Part shown: positions 33,564 to 42,166 of the stretch, in pieces
Layout of the letters: each line of letters begins with the position of its first letter
Numbering within the stretch: the first letter of the stretch is position 1
Assembly (NCBI RefSeq): GCF_004803475.1
Contig: NZ_SRKY01000003.1
Coordinates: 62,001 to 126,000, forward strand
Direction of reading: 5' to 3'
Length of the DNA: 64,000 nt
DNA from: Aliishimia ponticola
GTDB taxonomy: Bacteria; Pseudomonadota; Alphaproteobacteria; Rhodobacterales; Rhodobacteraceae
Translations under genes and position numbers: made by a program
The notes under the pieces: generated by a model
Database searches by the model: none
Told to the model about the DNA's origin: nothing
The model's input: the letters and a program-made list of their open reading frames with translations, nothing else

Positions 33564-34618
33564 CCGGTCCGGGCCGGATCGGCCGCAGGTTTCGCCCCAG
33601 TCCGCCGCGGCCTTGCCGGAACCGGCGGAATATTCGCGTCAAGTTCCGGATCATAGAAGGTCTGGCGCCCGCGCCCTGCGCGCTTGGACGCATAAAGCGC
33701 CACGTCCGCCTGGTACATCACAAGTTCTGACGAAGTGGCAGCAGCACCGTCCCAGATCACCGTACCGATACTGCCGGAGATCCGGCTGATCTGGCCCTGA
33801 TAGTCATGCGGTTGTTCCAGTTGGCGAATGATCCGCGTTCCGATGCACCCCAATTCCTTGGGCGACAGAAGCCCCGGCAGGACGACCACGAATTCATCGC
33901 CCCCCACACGGGCCACGATATCGGAGGCGCGGGTGCAGGCGCGAAATGCCTTGGCGGTTTCCACCAGCACGAAATCGCCCGCAGCATGTCCCAGCGTATC
34001 ATTGACCTGTTTGAAGAAATCCAGATCCACATGCATCAGGGCAAAGGCCGTGCCGCGTTCGATCATCCGTTCCAACGCCAGATCCAGCGCCCGGCGATTT
34101 TCCAGACCGGTCAGCATATCGGTAAAGGCCTGCGCTTCGGCTGCCGCGCGGGCCTGTTCCAATTTGGTGTTGAGCTTGCGAGAGGCATCCATCGCCACTG
34201 TCTTCGCCTCGATCAGGTACAACATCTCAATCGCGTGGTCGGTCGCGGCGAAATCGGTCTGGGTCAGGGCAAAATCATCCACCGCTTGCAGCAGCGACAG
34301 GCCGAAGGACAGATTGAGAATGAATGTCCCATCCTCCAGCGGAACGGCCACACCGCTGAGCGCCGTGCGCGGCCCGTCGCGCAGGCTTAGATGCAGCCGC
34401 CGTCCAAAGATCGCTTCGAGTTCGCCGATTGTCTGCACCTCGCGCGGGCGCGTGAGGTAGAACACCTCCAGCAGGCGTTCCCCTTCCCAAGTGGCGTGCG
34501 GGCGCAATTTTCGCGTGGTCGGGCCGGCATGCAGGATATGCCCGGTGCGGCTGACGCGCAGGTGCATCGGCGCGAGGATGTCCAGCGCCTGCGCCGTGGG
34601 CAGGGAATGTAGGCTCAT
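33557..34618 (-). CDS. HNOBA-like/GGDEF diguanylate cyclase
   Basis: This protein should make c-di-GMP from GTP. Residues 1-130 resemble the heme-NO-binding-associated (HNOBA) domain, a PAS-like partner of H-NOX proteins. A short coiled coil (SRKLNTKLEQARAAAEAQ, about 146-163) links to the GGDEF domain. The active site is intact (VGGDEF, 238-243), and the product-inhibition site RxxD is present as RASD at 230-233. The ATG overlaps the stop of the HNOB-like gene, so sensor and cyclase are translated together. Confidence 0.9.
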   Translation of the reverse strand: MSLHSLPTAQALDILAPMHLRVSRTGHILHAGPTTRKLRPHATWEGERLLEVFYLTRPREVQTIGELEAIFGRRLHLSLRDGPRTALSGVAVPLEDGTFILNLSFGLSLLQAVDDFALTQTDFAATDHAIEMLYLIEAKTVAMDASRKLNTKLEQARAAAEAQAFTDMLTGLENRRALDLALERMIERGTAFALMHVDLDFFKQVNDTLGHAAGDFVLVETAKAFRACTRASDIVARVGGDEFVVVLPGLLSPKELGCIGTRIIRQLEQPHDYQGQISRISGSIGTVIWDGAAATSSELVMYQADVALYASKRAGRGRQTFYDPELDANIPPVPARPRRTGAKPAADPARTGQ

Positions 34619-35202
34619 GGCACCATCGCCCGCAGTTGGAAGTCTCGGCCCTGCGCGAAACGGGGTTCCAACAGCTCGATCGAGACGATTTCCGTTCCCG
34701 CCCCGCTGCCGCCGTGGTTGACCAGCGCCAAGGCCCCGTAGTCATCCGCCATGGTGCGCAAGATACCCACAAGCACATGGCCGAACCCCGGGAAGTCGCC
34801 CCGGCAGGTCAGCGAGAACCGCTGCACGGAATGTTCCCGCAGGCGAATTTCTGGCAGCAGCAGGTCTGGCACCGCGAGTTTGGCGCGGCCCGGCAGATCA
34901 TCCAGCGAATGCAGAAAATCGTCGAACGTGACGCCGCCAAAACGCAGCAAGCGTCGCACCGGCTCCATATTTGGGCGGCTCACGAGATAGGTGCCGATAT
35001 CCTCTAAAATATCGTCAAGCGGCATATTCAGTTCGACGCTCAGCTCTTCCAGAACGCGGTGCCCCACCGCTTTGGAATAGAAGAACATCGGTTCGAATTC
35101 CCGTTCCCCCATGCCGGCGCGATCCATCACGCGCGCCCAACGCACAGGACCGTAAAGGTCCTTCGTAAAAACTTGAACCGCACTGAGTACCAAACCATGC
35201 AT
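34615..35202 (-). CDS. HNOB/H-NOX-like protein lacking the heme-ligand histidine
   Basis: The N-terminus MHGLVLSAVQVFTKDLYG is typical of heme NO-binding domains. The total length of 195 residues, the helical distal part and the terminal strand region also fit. At the position where H-NOX proteins carry the proximal heme histidine (FL-SLDDL-H) this protein has P104 (DDLPGR), and the YxSxR heme-propionate motif is replaced by SLTCR. Heme binding by the canonical mode is therefore doubtful. It probably regulates the coupled HNOBA-GGDEF cyclase. The ATG at 35202 gives the conserved MHG start. Confidence 0.8.
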   Translation of the reverse strand: MHGLVLSAVQVFTKDLYGPVRWARVMDRAGMGEREFEPMFFYSKAVGHRVLEELSVELNMPLDDILEDIGTYLVSRPNMEPVRRLLRFGGVTFDDFLHSLDDLPGRAKLAVPDLLLPEIRLREHSVQRFSLTCRGDFPGFGHVLVGILRTMADDYGALALVNHGGSGAGTEIVSIELLEPRFAQGRDFQLRAMVP

Positions 35203-35292
35203 ATCGCGCCACCTTCTCAACCAAGGATAGGCGCTGGAATGTGAATAATCTGCGAACAGGTCGAGTTTTACTTATTTCGCTCCGGCCCGGAC

Positions 35293-36855
35293 TTAGAAAT
35301 CCGTGGGGGCGCCCCCCTCTTCCTTGCGGCGTGCAACGAAGGCGGCAAGCTCGTCGCGGCGTCCTTCATCAAAGGCCGGGGCCTCGAATTCTGCCAGGAT
35401 TTCCTTGAACTTGAGATGCGCGCGCTCTGCCGTCCAGACCCCGCCCGAGGCCTCCCATGCTTCGAAATTCTTCCAGTCCGAAACAAAGGGCTGATAGAAG
35501 GCGGTGGCATAGCGTTTCTGCGTGTGTTCGATCCCGAAGAAATGGCCGTCACTGCCGACCGAACGGATCGCATCCAGCGCGATATCCTCCGGCCCGGTCG
35601 CGACGATCTCCGGCTCGAAATAGCGCTGGATCATCTGCAAGACTTCGCAATCCATGATGAACTTTTCGGGGCTGGCGATGAGCCCGCCCTCCAGCCAGCC
35701 TGCCGCGTGATAGACCATATGCGTGCCCGACTGCACGGCGGCCCAAAGGCTGTTCGAGGTTTCCCACATCGCCTGACCATCCGGCACATTGGCGGCGCAA
35801 ACGCCCGAAGACCGCATCGGCAACCCATAGAACCGCGCCATCTGCCCCGTCATCTGGGTGGAGCGCATATACTCTGGCGTGCCGAAGGCAGGCGCGCCCG
35901 ATTTCATATCCACATTGGACGTGAACGTGCCGATGACGCAGGCACAGCCCGGCGCGACATACTGGAACAGCGCAATCGCGCAAAGCGCCTCGGCTATGGA
36001 CTGGGCCACCGCCCCCGCCATCGTCACCGGGGCCATCGCGCCCGCCAGCGTAAAGGGGGTCACGACCACCGCCTGACCGCGCCGGATACACCGCAGGCAG
36101 CCGTCGATCATCGGGAAGTCATGCTTGAGCGGCGAGGTCGAGTTGATGTTCGTATACATGCGCGGGCTCTGCACGAATTCTTCTTCCGTCACGCCATGGG
36201 CGATCTTGACCATCTCCATCACGTCTTCGACCCGCTCTTTACCCAGCGAATAGGCGTGCATCACCTTATCGGTCAGCGTCAGCTTGTCATAAAGCACGTC
36301 CAGATGGCGCACAGAGGCGTGGATATCCACCGGTTCCACCGGATAGCCGCCCGCAAAGTGGATGCAGTTGAAATACTGCGTCAGTTTCAAAAGGTTCTGG
36401 CATTGCTCGCGCGTGCCGGACACCTTCTTGCCGATCTCCATGTCGAAATAGTTGGGCGGCGAAGAGACATTGCCGAACAGGATGTGATTGCCGCCAATCG
36501 TGATGTCATGGGCCGGGTTGCGCGCCGCGATATTGAACTGCGACGGGGCTTTGGCGATCATTTCCATCACGAAATCGCGGCCCATGAAGACCTTCTCGCC
36601 CTCGATCTTGCAGCCAGCTTCGCGCAGGATTTCCAATGCTTCCGGGTTCAGAAAATCGATGCCGATCTCTTCGAGAATGCGCATCGCGCCATCATGGATC
36701 GCTTCGACACCTTCGGGCGTCAACGGCTCTGTCGGGCGGTCCGTGTTGACCGGCAGCCGCCAAGGCATTTGTTCGATCGCCGCGCTGCCGCGCCGTTTGG
36801 CTGCGCCCGCGCGCCCGCCACCACGTGTCCGTCGCTGTGTCCCGGTCTCCGACAT
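35293..36855 (-). CDS. MttB-family (trimethylamine methyltransferase-like) protein, non-pyrrolysine
   Basis: This protein belongs to the corrinoid-linked MttB superfamily. Family hallmarks include EEIGIDFLNPEALEILREAG, PPNYFDMEIGKK and MKSGAPAFGTPEYM. There is no in-frame amber codon, so it is of the non-pyrrolysine class, whose characterised members demethylate glycine betaine and similar quaternary amines. GAGGAGA lies before ATG 36855, which excludes the longer upstream frame. The length of 520 residues is normal. Sarcosine oxidase genes elsewhere in the window fit a methylated-amine catabolic lifestyle, but no corrinoid protein lies adjacent. Confidence 0.88.
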   Translation of the reverse strand: MSETGTQRRTRGGGRAGAAKRRGSAAIEQMPWRLPVNTDRPTEPLTPEGVEAIHDGAMRILEEIGIDFLNPEALEILREAGCKIEGEKVFMGRDFVMEMIAKAPSQFNIAARNPAHDITIGGNHILFGNVSSPPNYFDMEIGKKVSGTREQCQNLLKLTQYFNCIHFAGGYPVEPVDIHASVRHLDVLYDKLTLTDKVMHAYSLGKERVEDVMEMVKIAHGVTEEEFVQSPRMYTNINSTSPLKHDFPMIDGCLRCIRRGQAVVVTPFTLAGAMAPVTMAGAVAQSIAEALCAIALFQYVAPGCACVIGTFTSNVDMKSGAPAFGTPEYMRSTQMTGQMARFYGLPMRSSGVCAANVPDGQAMWETSNSLWAAVQSGTHMVYHAAGWLEGGLIASPEKFIMDCEVLQMIQRYFEPEIVATGPEDIALDAIRSVGSDGHFFGIEHTQKRYATAFYQPFVSDWKNFEAWEASGGVWTAERAHLKFKEILAEFEAPAFDEGRRDELAAFVARRKEEGGAPTDF

Positions 36856-37278
36856 TTCTGTCTCCTCGCTTGACTTAAGCCGAACAATGACCGCTTTCGG
36901 CGGGCACATCTTGTCAATTACGACAGCAGGTGTCGCGTTTGGCAAAGGGGCTGGCAGGAAATTTCGCAGAGCCTCTGGTGCGGCCTGATCCGGCGGCGCG
37001 CATAGCGCGGCGCGCCGTTGCACCGACCGCGCAGCCTTATCCGCCCGTTAACCTTAACGCCCCAGCAAGGTTAACGCCGTGGCGGATCTTCACCGGCCAT
37101 ATGCCCGCGCCACGCGCTGCCAAAGCCGCGCAAGCTGGGCCGCCAGCATTCAGGGACTCAGGCACAGCAGCACATTCGGCAAATTTCGCCTTATCTGCAT
37201 GTCATTGCGCGCGGTTTTCGTGTCGGTTTCAGGCCGTTTGGCCCGGCAATCGGCGTATGGACCACCGCGGCGCTGCGA
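36856..37278. promoter_or_regulatory. Upstream region of mttB with an inverted repeat
   Basis: This 423-base gap lies between the HAD gene 3' end and mttB. A perfect 10-bp inverted repeat, CGTTAACCTT (37046-37055) and AAGGTTAACG (37067-37076), with an 11-base spacer sits about 190-220 bases before mttB. It is a plausible operator. No gene was recognised. Confidence 0.45.
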
Positions 37279-37998
37279 TCAGCGCGGTGTCGGTGCCTCG
37301 TTCCGGGTGGTCAGCCAATCCGGCATATGGCCGATATCGGGCAGCACCGCGTCGGCCAGATCGGCGAGGTCTTCGGCCACCGCGTAGCCGGTCAGAACCC
37401 CCACCGTCGTAAAACCCGCAGCGCGCCCGGCCAGCAGGTCGTGACGGCTGTCACCCACCATGATGCAGCGGTCCGGGGCCAGCCCCATCGCGTCGGCAAA
37501 GGCCAGCAACTGGCCCGGCGCGGGCTTGCCGCCATACCCGCTGTCGAAACCGGCAATAAAATCAAAGATCTCGGCCACACCCGCGGCCCTGAGATGGGCG
37601 TGGGCGGGCGCTTCGGCGTCGTTCGTGGCAACGCCAAGACGCAAGCCCCGGTCCCGCAGGTGTTCAAGCAGCGGGCGCAGCGGGACGGCCTCCACCTGCG
37701 GCGCGCGGGCAGCCTCTTCATTCATCAAATTCACGATTTGAGGCAAGGACTTACCGGGCAAGTGGCGTTCCAGCGCCCGCGCGACCTCCATCGGTGTTCC
37801 GGCAATCACCACGCTATGCGGTGCAAAGCGCCCCGCCGCCAGATCATAACCCACCGCATCGCCCAGTTCGCGCGCGTGATCCGCGTTATCGGCAAGCCGG
37901 GTCAGAAAGGCTTTGGCCCAGGCATCCCATGTGCGCGAAAAGTCCAGAAGCGTGCCGTCCTTGTCGAAAAGGATGCCCGCGAAATCGGAAGATGTCAT
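37279..37998 (-). CDS. HAD-superfamily hydrolase, phosphoglycolate phosphatase-like
   Basis: The HAD motif I DKDGTLLDF (residues 12-20) supplies the nucleophilic and acid/base aspartates. Motif II is GVATND near 122, motif III is K154 (GGKPAPG), and motif IV is MVGDSRHDL near 175-183. A helical cap region lies between motifs I and II, as in the Gph/PGP subfamily. The likely substrate is phosphoglycolate or another small phosphate ester. The ATG overlaps the stop of the DUF3572 gene by four bases. Confidence 0.88.
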   Translation of the reverse strand: MTSSDFAGILFDKDGTLLDFSRTWDAWAKAFLTRLADNADHARELGDAVGYDLAAGRFAPHSVVIAGTPMEVARALERHLPGKSLPQIVNLMNEEAARAPQVEAVPLRPLLEHLRDRGLRLGVATNDAEAPAHAHLRAAGVAEIFDFIAGFDSGYGGKPAPGQLLAFADAMGLAPDRCIMVGDSRHDLLAGRAAGFTTVGVLTGYAVAEDLADLADAVLPDIGHMPDWLTTRNEAPTPR

Positions 37999-38276
37999 GT
38001 CCAGTGAACCTGTTCCCCGCCGGGCAAGGCGGCCCGGGCCTGCATGAGACTCTCATAGGGTTGCTCCAGGTGATCGCAGCATTGCCGGACCCACTGATCG
38101 TCCATCATGACGAAGTCGAGAACCGCGCCCAGAACCTCTGGATCGCCAGCCCGTTCGCGCAGCCCCTGCTCTGACAAACCGCTGGCCCCCAGAAACACGC
38201 CCAGCAGGTCATCCTGCCCCGCCAGCCATTGCAAAACACCCAGGGCGAATGTCTCGGCGGATTCTTGCGACAACAT
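37995..38276 (-). CDS. DUF3572 family protein
   Basis: This is a 93-residue protein that matches the alphaproteobacterial DUF3572 pattern: AETFALGVLQWLAGQDDLL at the start, GDPEVLGAVLDFVMMDD in the middle and MQARAALPGGEQVHW at the end. The function is unknown. It is coupled to the downstream HAD hydrolase gene and divergent from the pleD-like gene. Confidence 0.85.
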   Translation of the reverse strand: MLSQESAETFALGVLQWLAGQDDLLGVFLGASGLSEQGLRERAGDPEVLGAVLDFVMMDDQWVRQCCDHLEQPYESLMQARAALPGGEQVHWT

Positions 38277-38376
38277 GAAGAACTCCCCACAGTTTTACGG
38301 TTTTGTGAAACCCTTTGTTAATACTTGCACGGCAGTAATATCGCCATCCGATTTTCCGAGCGAAGGGCGTTATACG

Positions 38377-39777
38377 GTGCAGGCATCCTTGTTAATCGTT
38401 GACAATATCGCGACGAACCGCGCCGCGCTCAAGGTCAAGTTGTCCGCTGCTTGGTATGATGTTTCAACCGCAGCGACCGCACATGAAGCGATAGAACGCG
38501 CCGCCGACATCATGCCCAACCTCATCATCGTCAGCAACCAGTTGCCTGACATGAACATGGCGGAGTTCAGCGCGCATCTCAAATCCCGTTTCGACCGTGC
38601 GACACCGCCGTTGATCGTTCTGACCGACCCCATGACGGAGCATGAGCCGCTGCTGCGCTCCGGGGTGGAGGTGGTCCTGAGCCAGCCTGTCGACGACAAC
38701 CTGTTGATCGCGCGCATCCGCTCAGTGCTGCGGATGACCGCGGCAGAGATGGAGTGGCGCCTGCGCGAGGGCACGTCGCGCGCCTTGGGCTTTGCCGAGC
38801 CCAAGCAAATGTTCGACTGCCCCATTCCCGTCATGTGCCTGAAAACCGGCGACCGGGTTCTGGACCACACGCTGACCGAATTGAACGAAAATGCCGGCGT
38901 CAACATGAACGTCATGGATATGCAGGCCGCCATGTGCGAGCGGAACAAGCTGACAGCTTGTTCGGTCATCCTGCTCGATCTTGATGGTCCGGCCCCGCAG
39001 CGGGCACTGACCCTGGTGCCGGAACTGCGGTCAAATTTTGCGACCCGGCATAAATCCATCCTGGTGATGGTGCCGACCAACCGCCGCGACCTTGCCGCGC
39101 AAGCGCTTGATCTTGGCGCGGATGATGTCGTGACACGCAATGCGACGGCTTCAGAGCTGTCGATCCGAGTTCAGCGTTTGCACAAGCGGCGCGAGATCAA
39201 CGAAAGCCTGCGGTCGGTCATCAGAAACGGTGCGGAATCGGCCCTGCTGGACCCGCTGACCGGGCTGTATAACCGGCGCTATGCGATGCCGCATCTGGAC
39301 CGGGTCGCTGAACAGTCGCGCATCTCCGGGCGCCCCTTCGCGGTGATGGTCGCCGATCTGGACCACTTCAAGCAGGTGAATGACTGGCACGGACATGACG
39401 CGGGCGATCAGGTGCTGACCGAATGCGCCCAGCGTCTGAAACAGAACATGCGCGCGGTGGATCTGGTGGCGCGGATCGGGGGCGAAGAGTTCCTGATCGT
39501 CATGCCCGCGACCGAACGTGCGGCGGCGCGTCAGGCGGCGCTGCGGCTGTGCCGCAAGATTGCGGAAACGCCGATCACCCTGCCCGGCACGGACAAGAAA
39601 ATCGACGTCACGATCTCTATCGGGCTGGTGCTGAGCAATGGGGTCAGCGCGGATGTGGCCAGTGGGATGTTGCCGCCGGAATCACCCGATACGTTGATTT
39701 CCCGGGCGGACCGGGCGCTTTACCGGGCCAAGGAAATGGGCCGAAACCGGTTCATCATCGAACGCTCCGCCGCGTGA
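38377..39777 (+). CDS. pleD: PleD-like REC-REC-GGDEF diguanylate cyclase
   Basis: Two receiver domains (about residues 1-120 and 150-270) precede a GGDEF domain. The cyclase site is intact (IGGEEF, 367-372) and RAVD (359-362) forms the inhibitory I-site. In the first receiver, the residue matching the phosphorylated D53 of Caulobacter PleD is S53 (IIVSNQLP), and the conserved lysine is replaced by glutamine (LSQPV). The GTG start is preferred because it places the first strand (ASLLIVDN) at the N-terminus as in PleD, with GAAGGG upstream. Activation by phosphorylation is therefore questionable. Confidence 0.88.
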   Translation: MQASLLIVDNIATNRAALKVKLSAAWYDVSTAATAHEAIERAADIMPNLIIVSNQLPDMNMAEFSAHLKSRFDRATPPLIVLTDPMTEHEPLLRSGVEVVLSQPVDDNLLIARIRSVLRMTAAEMEWRLREGTSRALGFAEPKQMFDCPIPVMCLKTGDRVLDHTLTELNENAGVNMNVMDMQAAMCERNKLTACSVILLDLDGPAPQRALTLVPELRSNFATRHKSILVMVPTNRRDLAAQALDLGADDVVTRNATASELSIRVQRLHKRREINESLRSVIRNGAESALLDPLTGLYNRRYAMPHLDRVAEQSRISGRPFAVMVADLDHFKQVNDWHGHDAGDQVLTECAQRLKQNMRAVDLVARIGGEEFLIVMPATERAAARQAALRLCRKIAETPITLPGTDKKIDVTISIGLVLSNGVSADVASGMLPPESPDTLISRADRALYRAKEMGRNRFIIERSAA

Positions 39778-39865
39778 CAGCCACCTGACTGCCGCGCGGC
39801 GCTTTTGCGTCATATCCAAAATCGCCTAGCCTACCGAAATATGCGCCGCATTTGTGCCACGAGGA

Positions 39866-40366
39866 TCAGTCGCGTTTCGGCTTATGCCCGTCTTTGCGGT
39901 CGGGTTTGCGCCGCTGCAAGTGGCTTTCCAGCCGGTCTGCATAAGCTTCGCGCTCCTGCACGGTCATGGCTGTCACCCGTTCCAGCCATGCGCTTTCGAT
40001 GGAAGCCTGGATCAGCCTGCCACGCTCTGCCTGCGAGGTGAGAACATCGGTCAGCACCTGCGTGTCAAGATCCTCGGCCCGCAATGCACTGAGCAACGCG
40101 CGCATATCCGCGGTGGTTCTGGACCGGTCTGCTCGCCGATCCTCGCGCAATTTGGACAACACGGCCCGGCGGTCCGAAGGTTCCAGCGCGGCGACCAGCG
40201 ACAGCCCCGGCGGCGGCTTGCCGCTTGGCCCGTCCTTTGAAAACCGCCACGCCGTGCCAACTGCCAGCCCGGCGACCAGCAGGTTCATCCCGAGGGAGGC
40301 CACAAGCAGCAGTTTGATCCACATCGGAACCCGTGGGTTCGCGTTTTTCTCTGCCATGTCAGCCAT
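39866..40366 (-). CDS. Periplasmic heavy-metal-sensor-like protein
   Basis: This is a 166-residue protein with one N-terminal membrane helix (WIKLLLVASLGMNLLVAGLAVG) and a helical, arginine-rich periplasmic domain. The domain has an LTxxx-like repeat pattern related to the CpxP/ZraP and CzcI-type periplasmic metal sensors. It ends in a basic tail. It is the last gene of the ECF sigma operon, overlapping the previous gene by eight bases, and may modulate the anti-sigma response. Confidence 0.7.
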   Translation of the reverse strand: MADMAEKNANPRVPMWIKLLLVASLGMNLLVAGLAVGTAWRFSKDGPSGKPPPGLSLVAALEPSDRRAVLSKLREDRRADRSRTTADMRALLSALRAEDLDTQVLTDVLTSQAERGRLIQASIESAWLERVTAMTVQEREAYADRLESHLQRRKPDRKDGHKPKRD

Positions 40367-40736
40367 CCTCCAGCGCGTACCAGTCGTCTTCGACCGAGCC
40401 TAACCAATAATCTGCATCCGCTGCCGCCTCCCCCGCCGCGAGGGACACGAATACCGCCGGATCCGGCAAGACAGACGGCGGCGCCACACCGATCCACAGC
40501 CCGGCAACCGTTGCGGTGACCAGTCCGCTCATGCCCAGCCAACCGCCGACCGAGGCGCGCAACATCTGAAACAGGCCCGGCGCTTTCGCGCGGCGGGGCT
40601 GTTCAGGGGTGCGCAATGCTGTCACCGCATCGCGTTGAATCCGTGCCAGAAAGGCCGGGTCCGGCGCAGGCACTTCCTCGCGCGCCAAATCGAACAGCGC
40701 GTCAAGTTCCGCTTCGTTCAGATCAGACTTGTTCAT
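40359..40736 (-). CDS. Single-span membrane protein, putative anti-sigma factor
   Basis: This is a 125-residue protein with a short acidic cytoplasmic N-terminus (MNKSDLNEAELDALFDLARE), a hydrophobic helix near residues 67-85 (WLGMSGLVTATVAGLWIGVA) and a small acidic periplasmic tail. Its position directly after and overlapping the ECF sigma gene suggests an anti-sigma role. No zinc-binding HxxxCxxC motif is present, so any such role would be of a different type. ATG 40736 is chosen because it follows the sigma gene's ribosome-site spacing. Confidence 0.6.
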   Translation of the reverse strand: MNKSDLNEAELDALFDLAREEVPAPDPAFLARIQRDAVTALRTPEQPRRAKAPGLFQMLRASVGGWLGMSGLVTATVAGLWIGVAPPSVLPDPAVFVSLAAGEAAADADYWLGSVEDDWYALEDG

Positions 40737-41322
40737 CTTCGAACCCCAGTTCAGCTTTGCGTCTGCCAAGCAATTGCGCTAAAGCGCGTTTTCCCCGCGC
40801 GGTCAGACTTTCCACAGCCTCCACGCTAATGTCCATGATCCCGGCAATCTCGGGATTGCCCAGACCTTCGATGTGCCGCAGCACCATCGCCTGTTGCTGC
40901 CGATCCGGCAGGCTGTTCAGCGCAGCATAAAGCGCCGAGAGCCGCGACTTGGCCTGCAAACGGGCCTCAGCCCCCGGCTGTTCGTCCATCGGCTCGGCCA
41001 CACCGTCATCATCGAGCGAGGCCGTGCGCCCCCGGCGGAGCCGGTCGATACACAGGTTGGCCACCACCCGGTAGAGCCATGTGGACGGCTGCGCGCCGCC
41101 ACTTTCGTCCCAATCGGGTGCGACCCGCCAGAGCCGCAGAAGCGCCTCTTGCGCGACATCCTCCGCCTCGGCATGGCTGCGCAGCATCCGAAAGGCTTGC
41201 GCGAACGCACGCCCCCCCAACGCATGTGCCAACTGCTGCGCGGCATGGTCGTCGCCAGCGACGGCCTTGCGCAGCAACGAGGTCTGCGTGTCACCATCGA
41301 TATCCGGGGCCGTGGACGTCAT
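40723..41322 (-). CDS. ECF-type RNA polymerase sigma factor
   Basis: This is a 199-residue extracytoplasmic-function sigma factor. Region 2 contains AEDVAQEALLRLWRV and PSTWLYRVVANLCIDRLRR (about residues 53-97). Region 4 contains LPDRQQQAMVLRHIEGLGNPEIAGIMDISVEAV (about 139-171), with the helix-turn-helix. No extra C-terminal domain is present. It starts the operon that continues with the membrane protein and the metal-sensor-like protein. The EF-hand gene lies just upstream on the same strand. Confidence 0.92.
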   Translation of the reverse strand: MTSTAPDIDGDTQTSLLRKAVAGDDHAAQQLAHALGGRAFAQAFRMLRSHAEAEDVAQEALLRLWRVAPDWDESGGAQPSTWLYRVVANLCIDRLRRGRTASLDDDGVAEPMDEQPGAEARLQAKSRLSALYAALNSLPDRQQQAMVLRHIEGLGNPEIAGIMDISVEAVESLTARGKRALAQLLGRRKAELGFEDEQV

Positions 41323-41474
41323 GCGCCCAAAATCCCGGACTTACGATCCGACGTTTCCGTAGTCTTTCTAGTCATACGCGGGCGCTGTCTGCTCCAGAAC
41401 TCGAACACGTCGAACGGTATCAGATGGGCCGCGCCGCAACCAGCCGAAGCTCTGCGGCGGCGCGGCCCCTGCTC

Positions 41475-41939
41475 TTAGCCTTTGTCGTGGTGCTTTTTGC
41501 CGTGACGCTTCTGCATCTTCTCGACAGCCGCTTCGAACTCTTCCTTGCTCAGCGCGCCGTCATCATTGGCATCGGCACGGTCGAACATACGCTCGCCACC
41601 GCCGCGACGCGGCTTGGGAAGCTCGTCCTGGCTGATCTGGCCATCGCCATTCTCATCCATACGCTCGACCATCTTGGCTGCGCGATCCTTGGCGCGTGCC
41701 GCCATCTGCGCTTCCAGCTCCTCTGCGCTCAGCATTCCGTCACCATTAGTGTCGGCGCTGGTGAAACGTGCCTCGCGGCCCGCTTGCATCTCTTCCTTGG
41801 TGATCTGGCCGTCGCCATTGGCGTCGATCTCTTCAAAGCTGGGACGCGGGCGCGGTTCGCCACCGCGTGCATCGGCCATCGCCATTCCGCCTGCCAGGAT
41901 TGCTGCGCTCAGGACACTCAGTTTTACGAAGTTATTCAT
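41475..41939 (-). CDS. Periplasmic protein with four EF-hands
   Basis: This is a 154-residue exported protein with a signal peptide (KLSVLSAAILAGGMAMADA). Four calcium-binding loops are visible: DANGDGQITKEE, DTNGDGMLSAEE, DENGDGQISQDE and DANDDGALSKEE. The C-terminus is histidine- and lysine-rich (KRHGKKHHDKG), which could bind metals. It lies 152 bases upstream of the ECF sigma gene on the same strand and is a plausible member or target of that regulon. Confidence 0.88.
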   Translation of the reverse strand: MNNFVKLSVLSAAILAGGMAMADARGGEPRPRPSFEEIDANGDGQITKEEMQAGREARFTSADTNGDGMLSAEELEAQMAARAKDRAAKMVERMDENGDGQISQDELPKPRRGGGERMFDRADANDDGALSKEEFEAAVEKMQKRHGKKHHDKG

Positions 41940-42166
41940 TAGGTGTTCACTCCTGCTTTCAGGTTTGCAACAGACCGTTTTTGGCCTGTGATGTCCCCTT
42001 CCACGGAGCCCGTTCGAACTTCCGTCGCTTTTTTTTTGCAGTTTTTGAAAACCTGCGGCATGGCGACGCGAGGACAACGGGACGCCTTCTCATCTGCACG
42101 CGAAACACCGATGTTAGCGTATATAAGCGACCGCGTGACGACACGTGTGACGAAAGGCTGAACCAA

